Shown: one piece after another, positions 1-5,106 of the stretch | Numbering within the stretch: position 1 is the first letter of the stretch | Layout: each line of letters starts with the position of its first letter | Origin: Chlorobiales bacterium | Lineage (GTDB): Bacteria; Bacteroidota; Chlorobiia; Chlorobiales; Chlorobiaceae | Reading direction: 5' to 3' | Length of the DNA: 6,295 nucleotides | Assembly (NCBI GenBank): GCA_022360275.1 | Contig: JAKSDC010000180.1 | Span: 1-6,295, forward strand | Program-made: the position numbers and the translations under genes | Notes under the pieces: model-generated | What the model saw: only the letters and a program-made list of their open reading frames with translations | Database searches by the model: none | Told to the model about the DNA's origin: nothing

Positions 1-46
1 AATCATAGGAAGCATCGATATTGTGCTCGGGGAGGTTGACCGATGA
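1..46 (+). CDS. nuoD: NADH-quinone oxidoreductase subunit D, C-terminal end only (partial)
   Basis: Only the last 14 codons and the TGA stop (44-46) are present, read in the frame beginning at base 2. They encode IIGSIDIVLGEVDR, which matches the characteristic C-terminus of the NuoD/49-kDa family, where the chain ends in a G-E-x-D-R type motif after an S-x-D-x-V strand. NuoD is the peripheral-arm subunit that, with NuoB and NuoH, forms the quinone-binding pocket of complex I. Its TGA overlaps the ATG of nuoH as ATGA, which suggests translational coupling. The fragment is short, so the call rests on this motif plus its position directly before nuoH. Whether the full gene is a separate nuoD or a fused nuoCD cannot be seen here. 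Confidence 0.85.
   Translation, partial: IIGSIDIVLGEVDR
29..42 (+). promoter_or_regulatory. Strong ribosome binding site for nuoH inside the nuoD end
   Basis: GGGGAGG at 29-35 is a near-consensus Shine-Dalgarno sequence lying 7 bases before the ATG at 43. It supports this start over the next in-frame ATG at 85, which has no purine-rich sequence in front of it. The site is embedded in the last codons of nuoD, so nuoH translation is probably coupled to that of nuoD. Confidence 0.8.
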
Positions 47-1161
47 GTACCGGAGCTCTTCTGCCAAACAGTTTTCCTTTTGTTATGAGTACAAGCCTCA
101 ATGCCTGGTCCGACGCACTCTCTGAGCTTTACCTGTTTGGACTACCGTTCGGGCTTATCATTATAGCCGCGATTCCACTGGTGTTTATCGCGCTCTACGC
201 CCTTACCTATGGTGTATACGGTGAACGGAAAATATCAGCATTCATGCAGGACCGGCTCGGTCCGATGGAAGTCGGTAAGTGGGGTATTTTACAGACCCTT
301 GCCGATATCCTCAAGTTGCTCCAGAAAGAGGATATCGTCAACAAGTCGGCTGACAAGTTTTTATTTGTCATCGGGCCCGGAATACTTTTTGTGGGAGCTT
401 TTCTTGCTTTTGCGGTTCTGCCTTTCGGACCGGCATTCATCGGTGCCGATCTGAACGTCGGGCTGTTTTACGCAATAGGTATCGTCGCTCTTGAAGTTGT
501 CGGCATTCTGGCTGCCGGGTGGGGTTCGAACAACAAATGGGCGCTTTATGGCGCCATTCGGAGTGTTGCACAGATCGTCAGCTATGAGATACCCGCAGCA
601 ATTGCCATTTTATGCGGTGCCATGATGGCCGGTACGTTGAGCATGCAGCAGTTCAACCTGCTCCAACAGGGTGAATACGGGTTTGTACATTTCTTCCTGT
701 TTCAGAATCCTATCGCATGGCTTCCGTTTATCATCTATTTCATTGCATCGCTTGCCGAGACAAACCGTGCACCCTTCGATATTCCTGAAGCCGAGTCGGA
801 GCTTGTTGCCGGGTATTTTACCGAGTACACAGGCATGAAATTTGCTGTTATTTTTCTCGCCGAGTACGGCAGCATGTTCATGGTCTCGGCGATCATTTCA
901 ATTGTTTTTCTCGGCGGTTGGAATTCTCCATTGCCCAATATCGGTCCTTTGTTACTCAATGACTGGACAACCGGTCCGGTTTGGGGGGCATTCTGGATCG
1001 TAATGAAAGGATTCTTTTTCATCTTTGTCCAGATGTGGCTGCGATGGACGCTTCCAAGGCTGAGAGTCGATCAGCTCATGCATCTTTGCTGGAAAGTACT
1101 TACACCGTTTGCTTTTCTGGCATTTTTACTGATCGCGGTCTGGGAAATTTATGTCAAATAG
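43..1161 (+). CDS. nuoH: NADH-quinone oxidoreductase subunit H (complex I membrane anchor, quinone-site subunit)
   Basis: NuoH (ND1/NdhA) is the inner-membrane subunit that docks the peripheral arm and forms the quinone entry chamber with NuoB and NuoD. The 372-residue protein has about eight hydrophobic segments, the first at roughly residues 33-57. Family motifs are clear: GERK at 60-63 followed by a Q-D-R-x-G-P element (69-74) and QTLADILKLLQKED (84-97); GAIRSVAQIVSYEIP (170-184), which belongs to the quinone-chamber loop; and AETNRAPFDIPEAESELVAG (238-257), the acidic loop thought to link quinone chemistry to proton pumping. It is longer than the E. coli protein (325 aa), with about 25 extra residues before GERK. 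The start at 43 is supported by a strong Shine-Dalgarno sequence and the ATGA overlap with nuoD. An alternative ATG at residue 15 (base 85) also begins M-S-T but lacks a ribosome binding site. nuoI follows after 15 bases. Confidence 0.97.
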   Translation: MSTGALLPNSFPFVMSTSLNAWSDALSELYLFGLPFGLIIIAAIPLVFIALYALTYGVYGERKISAFMQDRLGPMEVGKWGILQTLADILKLLQKEDIVNKSADKFLFVIGPGILFVGAFLAFAVLPFGPAFIGADLNVGLFYAIGIVALEVVGILAAGWGSNNKWALYGAIRSVAQIVSYEIPAAIAILCGAMMAGTLSMQQFNLLQQGEYGFVHFFLFQNPIAWLPFIIYFIASLAETNRAPFDIPEAESELVAGYFTEYTGMKFAVIFLAEYGSMFMVSAIISIVFLGGWNSPLPNIGPLLLNDWTTGPVWGAFWIVMKGFFFIFVQMWLRWTLPRLRVDQLMHLCWKVLTPFAFLAFLLIAVWEIYVK

Positions 1162-1176
1162 GGTTCAGGGATAATC

Positions 1177-1800
1177 ATGAGTGAGTATTTCAGAGATATA
1201 GGCAGCGGTATTACAACCATTCTTACCGGAATGGGGATCACATTGCGCCATTTTTTCAATGCCGTGAAACGGAAAGGTGATGCCGGTATCGATGAGGAGA
1301 ACTATTTCAGCCAGGTTGATGGTTTGGTGACTCTCCAGTATCCCAGAGAAGCAATCCCCACCCCAAAGATCGGTCATTACAGGCTCTATAACGAGATTGA
1401 CGATTGCATAGGATGTAACCAATGTGCAAGGGCGTGTCCGATTGATTGTATCACCATTGAAACCATCAAGGTTACCAAGGATGATCTTGCAGTTTGCGGC
1501 AAAACATCGGGTGGTCAGCAAAAAAAGTTTTGGGTTCCGGTATTCGATATCGATGTGGCACAGTGTATGACCTGCGGTATCTGCTCTGCAGTCTGTCCTA
1601 CAGAGTGTCTTTACCATACCCAGGTAAGTGATTTTTCCGAGTTCAGCCGTGAGAACCTGATTTACCATTTCGGCAATTTGACGAAACTGGAAGCCGAAGC
1701 GAAACGGAAGAAACTCGAAGCCGAGAAAAAAGCAGCGCCGGCACCGAAACCCAAGCCGAAACCTGCACCGAAAGCAGAACCTGAAAAAGGTTCACAATAA
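1177..1800 (+). CDS. nuoI: NADH-quinone oxidoreductase subunit I (2x[4Fe-4S] ferredoxin-like subunit)
   Basis: NuoI (TYKY/NdhI) carries clusters N6a and N6b, which pass electrons along the peripheral arm to cluster N2 in NuoB. Two ferredoxin motifs are intact: C77-x2-C80-x2-C83-x3-C87-P and C130-x2-C133-x2-C136-x3-C140-P. The N-terminal 30 residues form an amphipathic stretch that would lie on the membrane near NuoH. The segment between the motifs (88-129) is longer than in E. coli NuoI and contains two extra cysteines, C91 and C107. After the ferredoxin fold a charged helix-like stretch (about 168-186) leads to a low-complexity Lys/Ala/Pro-rich tail ending at 207; the E. coli protein is about 180 aa. 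The ATG is preceded by AGGG at 1167-1170, a moderate ribosome binding site with 6 bases of spacing. The gene lies 15 bases after nuoH and 32 bases before nuoJ. Confidence 0.97.
   Translation: MSEYFRDIGSGITTILTGMGITLRHFFNAVKRKGDAGIDEENYFSQVDGLVTLQYPREAIPTPKIGHYRLYNEIDDCIGCNQCARACPIDCITIETIKVTKDDLAVCGKTSGGQQKKFWVPVFDIDVAQCMTCGICSAVCPTECLYHTQVSDFSEFSRENLIYHFGNLTKLEAEAKRKKLEAEKKAAPAPKPKPKPAPKAEPEKGSQ
1687..1797 (+). other. Lys/Ala/Pro/Glu-rich low-complexity tail of NuoI
   Basis: Codons 171-207 of nuoI encode a tail made almost only of Lys, Glu, Ala and Pro, first as an alternating Glu/Lys/Ala stretch (171-186) likely to be helical, then as alternating Lys-Pro and Ala-Pro pairs (187-201), likely extended and disordered. 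At DNA level the same codons (aaa/aag, ccg, gca/gcg, gaa) recur, giving short imperfect repeats. No known NuoI function needs it, and its role is unknown. Confidence 0.75.
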
Positions 1801-1832
1801 GCGCAGTTTTAACACTAATGGGTGTATAGCAC

Positions 1833-2357
1833 ATGACGAATACGACCTATACAGTAATCTTTTATTTGTTTGCCGCAATAACGGTCTTTTCCGCTGCTTT
1901 TGTGGTCTTTTCAAGAAACATCATTTACTCGGCATTTTCTCTCCTGTTTACGTTTTTCGGAGTGGCTGCGCTTTATGTTTTTCTGAGTGCCGACTTTATT
2001 GCCGTAACCCAGGTTGTCGTGTACGTCGGCGGCATTCTGGTGCTTCTGCTTTTCGGGGTCATGTTTACCAACAAGATCATGATGACCGAACTGAAGACGG
2101 AGGTGCTGAATATCATTCCCGGTGTGCTGTTGCTGTTTGCCATAACCGGTGGGCTTATCTATACCTTTCTGACGAGGGCGGACTGGTTTACGACGGCCAA
2201 CCAGCTGCAGGAAAGTGTGGTGGAAAGAATCGGTTTCGAGACCATGTCCCGATACGTACTCCCTTTTGAAATGGTGTCGATTCTGCTGTTGCTTGCACTG
2301 ATCGGCGCAGCATTTCTTGCCAGGTTTGACAAACCCCGGAAAATGAATCAAAAGTAG
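1833..2357 (+). CDS. nuoJ: NADH-quinone oxidoreductase subunit J
   Basis: NuoJ (ND6/NdhG) is a small membrane subunit between NuoH and the antiporter-like subunits. Its third transmembrane helix changes shape during turnover in structures of complex I. The 174-residue protein has five hydrophobic segments (about 7-26, 29-51, 53-78, 93-113, 142-164). The third contains the family-defining stretch ADFIAVTQVVVYVGGILVL (53-71), including the conserved Tyr at 64 and the following glycines where the pi-bulge sits. The last segment begins with YVLPFEMVSILLL (141-153), also typical. The ATG at 1833 has only a weak GGGTG (1820-1824) in front of it. An ATG at 1818 is in the same frame but meets TAG after three codons. 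The 32-base spacer from nuoI shows no terminator. nuoK begins 6 bases after the stop. Confidence 0.96.
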   Translation: MTNTTYTVIFYLFAAITVFSAAFVVFSRNIIYSAFSLLFTFFGVAALYVFLSADFIAVTQVVVYVGGILVLLLFGVMFTNKIMMTELKTEVLNIIPGVLLLFAITGGLIYTFLTRADWFTTANQLQESVVERIGFETMSRYVLPFEMVSILLLLALIGAAFLARFDKPRKMNQK

Positions 2358-2363
2358 GTTACC

Positions 2364-2681
2364 ATGGAATCTTTCAGCACAATAGGTCTCAACCACTATC
2401 TCGTCATATCGGCAATACTCTTCGGCCTGGGCCTTTTCGCGATCGTAACCCGCAAGAATGCTATTGTCGTGCTTATGGGAGTGGAACTGGTTCTTAATGC
2501 AGCGAACATCAATCTGGTTGCGTTTTCCAAATACAGCGGGGATATGGAAGGAGTGATGTTCAGCCTTTTTGTCATTGTTCTTGCTGCGGCTGAAGCCGCA
2601 ATTGCTCTGGCGATTATCATCAATATTTATAAAACCTTCAATACTGTGGATGTCTCCAGTATTGATTCCATGAAAGAGTAG
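2364..2681 (+). CDS. nuoK: NADH-quinone oxidoreductase subunit K
   Basis: NuoK (ND4L/NdhE) is a three-helix membrane subunit related to the MrpC subunit of cation antiporters. It provides part of the central hydrophilic axis of complex I. The 105-residue length is usual for the family (about 100). Hydrophobic segments lie at about 11-28, 31-54 and 63-88. The two membrane glutamates known to matter for proton pumping in E. coli (E36 and E72) correspond here to E41 in MGVELVLNAANINLVAF (38-54) and E77 in AAAEAAIALAI (74-84). The C-terminal 15 residues form a short polar tail. The start lies 6 bases after the nuoJ stop, and the AGG of its ribosome binding site (2356-2358) overlaps that stop codon, so translation is probably coupled. 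Confidence 0.97.
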   Translation: MESFSTIGLNHYLVISAILFGLGLFAIVTRKNAIVVLMGVELVLNAANINLVAFSKYSGDMEGVMFSLFVIVLAAAEAAIALAIIINIYKTFNTVDVSSIDSMKE

Positions 2682-2730
2682 GCTGTAACGGGGGAATTTG
2701 GTCCCATTGTTTCTGTAAAGCAAAAAAGAT
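2682..2730 (+). other. Spacer between nuoK and nuoL with weak start signals
   Basis: This 49-base gap holds no gene. It has a G-run (GGGGGAA, 2690-2696) about 34 bases before the nuoL ATG and an A-rich stretch (CAAAAAAGAT) directly before it, but no normal Shine-Dalgarno sequence at the usual distance. A four-base GGGA/TCCC pairing (2692-2695 with 2702-2705) is possible but too small to be called a terminator. An in-frame TAA (2716-2718) precedes the ATG, fixing 2731 as the first ATG in the frame. Confidence 0.55.
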
Positions 2731-5052
2731 ATGCACAATTTAATCCAGTTATCAATAATCGTACTGCTGCTTCCGCTGCTTTCGTTCGTACTGTTGATAT
2801 TTTTCAACCGTCGTCTGCCGCGAAACGGTGATTTTCTTGCCGTGGGTTTTCTGGGAGCGACATTTGTCATTTCAGCCTGGATTTTCTGGAATGTCATTGT
2901 GATTGGTTATGATCCGGCATTCAAGCTTGTCTGGAACTTTAACTGGATCGATTTTGGAGATGTGCCGGGTGTTGGCCCGCTCCAGATCAAGATGGGGATA
3001 CTGATAGATAACCTGACGGCAATCATGCTTGCGATGGTTTCGCTTATCAGTCTGCTGGTACACATCTATTCAACCGGGTATATGTCCGGAGACAAATATT
3101 ACGGCCGCTACTTTGCCTACCTCGGTATCTTTACTTTCTCGATGCTTGGCATCGTGCTTTCGGACAACCTTTTCTCAATCTATATTTTCTGGGAGCTTGT
3201 TGGTCTGTCCTCTTATCTGCTTATCGGTTTCTTTTTTGAAAAACAGAGTGCGGCAGATGCGCAGAAAAAGGCATTCCTCACCAACCGCGTCGGCGATATC
3301 GGCATGTGGCTGGGAATCCTTATCCTATACTCGCAGTTTCACACGTTTGGTTATGAAGAGATCTATGAGCATATCAAGGCCGGTGATTTTCACATGTCCC
3401 AGGCATGGCTGACAGCGGCGGGCATCCTGCTTTTCATGGGGTGTGTCGGTAAATCTGCACAGTTTCCATTGCATGTCTGGCTTCCTGATGCGATGGAAGG
3501 TCCAACTCCGGTTTCGGCGCTTATCCATGCAGCAACCATGGTTGCCGCCGGTGTCTACTTCGTGGCAAGGATCTTTGTCATTCTCACAGTTGACGCCCTG
3601 CACGTCATAGCATTTATCGGTGCGATTACCGCCTTTATGGCCGCTACGATCGCCATTACACAGCATGACATCAAGCGTGTTCTTGCATATTCGACGGTTT
3701 CCCAGCTTGGTTATATGGTGCTCGGCCTTGGCGTTGGAGCCTATTCGGCAGCCCTCTTTCACCTTCTGACCCATGCATTTTTCAAGGCATGTCTTTTCCT
3801 TGGTTCAGGTGCCATCATTCATGCCATGCACCATGAACAGGATATGCGCTGGATGGGAGGATTGCGCAAGAAAATGCCTTGGACATTTGTGACCTTTACG
3901 ATTGCGACGCTTGCTCTTGCCGGTTTGCCTCTTACAAGCGGTTTTATGAGTAAAGATGCCATTCTGGCCGGTGCGCTGGGCTTTGCCGAAGTTGAAGGCG
4001 GAGGTATTTATTACCTGATTCCCGTTTTCGGATTTTTCTCGGCTATGTTGACCGCTTTCTATATGGGCCGTCAAATATGGCTGGTGTTTTTCGGGGAGAG
4101 CAGAGCGCATCTCAAGCCGGCAGGCGGGCATAACGACTATCACGGTCATGACGATCATGGTCACCATGAAGTTCACGAAGTGCCATGGGCAATGAGAATG
4201 CCGCTTGTTGTGCTTGCTGCACTGTCTGTCTTTGCGGTTTTCTCCCCGGATCCGCTTGATGGTGCAAAAGGCTGGTTCATGCATCTGGTGCAGACCCCGG
4301 AAACCGTTGTCGCCGCGGATATGCAGCACGACGAGGGCGTCAGTTCTCATCATGAGGCGTCGAAAGCCGGTAATGAGGGAGTGCATGAAGAGGCAGGTAC
4401 GATGCTTCACACAGCAGAAGCCGGCAGTGAACAGGCCTTGTCGGCAATGCATGCCGCTGCAGATGCAGCAGGCCACACAACTGCAGAGGGGCACGGGGAA
4501 CCGCATGAAGAAGGTTATGGTGAAGCGCATCACGGGCCGGTTTTCAGCGATCCCCGCCAGGCAGCAATTGCTCATGCCGCGCATGAAAACCACGATCCTG
4601 CCATCATGTATTCGAGCATTATGGTTGCACTCGGTATAGGGCTTGCACTGATTGTGTATGCATTTGGTTTTATCAACCCGGAAAAAACGGCACAGCGCAT
4701 CAGGCCGCTGTATCTTTATTCGTTCAACAAATGGTATTGGGATGAAATATATGATGCAACGGTGATCAAAGGTTCATTATTGCTTTCAAGAATCCTGGCC
4801 TGGTTTGACAGTAATATTGTTGACGGTATCGTGAACGGGACGGGCGCACTGGTCAGGAAATTCGGAACCGCAAGCGGCGGGTTCGACCGGTATGTGGTTG
4901 ACGGTCTGGTTAACTTTACCGCCTTTTTTGTGCAGACTTCCGGTGCGGCAATGAAAAAGATCCAGACAGGAAAGGTGCAGACGTACCTTGTTATGGCGCT
5001 TGTAGCTATAACGGGATATATCGTTTACTACTTCATACAGATAACGCCATAG
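2731..5052 (+). CDS. nuoL: NADH-quinone oxidoreductase subunit L (antiporter-like, distal) with a His-rich insertion
   Basis: NuoL (ND5/NdhF) is the distal proton-channel subunit of the membrane arm, related to MrpA antiporters. The core residues are present: E155 in FWELVGLSSYLLIGF (153-167), R186 and D189 in TNRVGD, K241 in GKSAQFPLHVWLPDAMEGP (240-258), H266 in ALIHAATM, H344/H348 and K352 in HLLTHAFFK, and K408 in SGFMSKD. The long lateral helix follows from about 655 to 745, starting near YSFNKWYWDEIYDA (663-676) and including VVDGLVNF (722-729) and QTGKVQTY (745-752), before the final membrane helix (752-770). At 773 aa it is clearly longer than E. coli NuoL (613 aa). Much of the excess lies between the hydrophobic segments at 488-504 and 628-647, a His/Glu/Ala-rich region; a second short His cluster lies at 467-482. 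The ATG has no clear ribosome binding site. Spacers are 49 bases to nuoK and 54 to nuoM. Confidence 0.97.
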   Translation: MHNLIQLSIIVLLLPLLSFVLLIFFNRRLPRNGDFLAVGFLGATFVISAWIFWNVIVIGYDPAFKLVWNFNWIDFGDVPGVGPLQIKMGILIDNLTAIMLAMVSLISLLVHIYSTGYMSGDKYYGRYFAYLGIFTFSMLGIVLSDNLFSIYIFWELVGLSSYLLIGFFFEKQSAADAQKKAFLTNRVGDIGMWLGILILYSQFHTFGYEEIYEHIKAGDFHMSQAWLTAAGILLFMGCVGKSAQFPLHVWLPDAMEGPTPVSALIHAATMVAAGVYFVARIFVILTVDALHVIAFIGAITAFMAATIAITQHDIKRVLAYSTVSQLGYMVLGLGVGAYSAALFHLLTHAFFKACLFLGSGAIIHAMHHEQDMRWMGGLRKKMPWTFVTFTIATLALAGLPLTSGFMSKDAILAGALGFAEVEGGGIYYLIPVFGFFSAMLTAFYMGRQIWLVFFGESRAHLKPAGGHNDYHGHDDHGHHEVHEVPWAMRMPLVVLAALSVFAVFSPDPLDGAKGWFMHLVQTPETVVAADMQHDEGVSSHHEASKAGNEGVHEEAGTMLHTAEAGSEQALSAMHAAADAAGHTTAEGHGEPHEEGYGEAHHGPVFSDPRQAAIAHAAHENHDPAIMYSSIMVALGIGLALIVYAFGFINPEKTAQRIRPLYLYSFNKWYWDEIYDATVIKGSLLLSRILAWFDSNIVDGIVNGTGALVRKFGTASGGFDRYVVDGLVNFTAFFVQTSGAAMKKIQTGKVQTYLVMALVAITGYIVYYFIQITP
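4294..4605 (+). other. His/Glu/Ala-rich insertion within NuoL
   Basis: Codons 522-625 of nuoL encode a hydrophilic, low-complexity segment with 14 histidines (at 533, 540, 541, 552, 560, 574, 582, 588, 592, 600, 601, 615, 618 and 621), many glutamates, and Ala/Gly-rich linkers. It separates two membrane helices. From the known E. coli topology, where the lateral helix lies on the cytoplasmic side, the loop before the last helix pair should face the periplasm; this is inference. The reading frame and flanking conserved parts are intact, so it is an in-frame expansion and not an assembly error. Confidence 0.7.
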
Positions 5053-5060
5053 CTTCATCG

Positions 5061-5106
5061 AAGGAGAGAGGTTTTTATTCAATCTGAAACTAACAGATAA
5101 CTGAAG
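5061..5106 (+). promoter_or_regulatory. Displaced Shine-Dalgarno and possible hairpin before nuoM
   Basis: AAGGAGAG (5061-5068) is the best ribosome binding sequence in the spacer, but it lies 38 bases before the nuoM ATG and has no ATG, GTG or TTG at normal distance. Between them, TTCAATCTG (5078-5086) can pair with CAGAT (5094-5098) and TGAA (5102-5105), leaving a 7-base loop and a 3-base AAC bulge. If this nine-pair stem forms, the Shine-Dalgarno sequence and the ATG are separated by only about 10 unpaired bases. The pairing is read directly; its function is inferred. Confidence 0.45.

Noticed and set aside
1519..1527. Slippery heptamer A-AAA-AAG in the nuoI frame (CAA AAA AAG), as in the dnaX -1 frameshift site
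   Set aside because: A -1 shift would lead to a stop within a few dozen codons and remove the second iron-sulfur motif. I see no convincing stimulatory stem just downstream, and the zero-frame product is a complete NuoI.
2690..2715. Possible terminator or attenuator between nuoK and nuoL
   Set aside because: The GGGA/TCCC pairing is only four bases with no following U-run, and downstream genes belong to the same complex, so termination here makes little sense.
1911..2897. Antisense open frame of 328 codons across nuoJ, nuoK and the start of nuoL
   Set aside because: It spans three well-supported genes on the opposite strand, and its product is a Lys/His/Arg/Gln-rich sequence with no recognisable fold, typical of the reverse complement of membrane-protein codons.
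3805..4593. Antisense open frame of 262 codons inside nuoL
   Set aside because: It is fully contained in nuoL, and the product is Cys/Met/His/Arg-rich with no family resemblance. The lack of stops follows from the sense-strand codon use in the His/Ala-rich region.
2731..5052. nuoL as an Mrp-type Na+/H+ antiporter subunit instead of complex I
   Set aside because: The families are homologous, but the gene sits among nuoD, nuoH, nuoI, nuoJ, nuoK and nuoM, and the protein has the C-terminal lateral helix region typical of NuoL.
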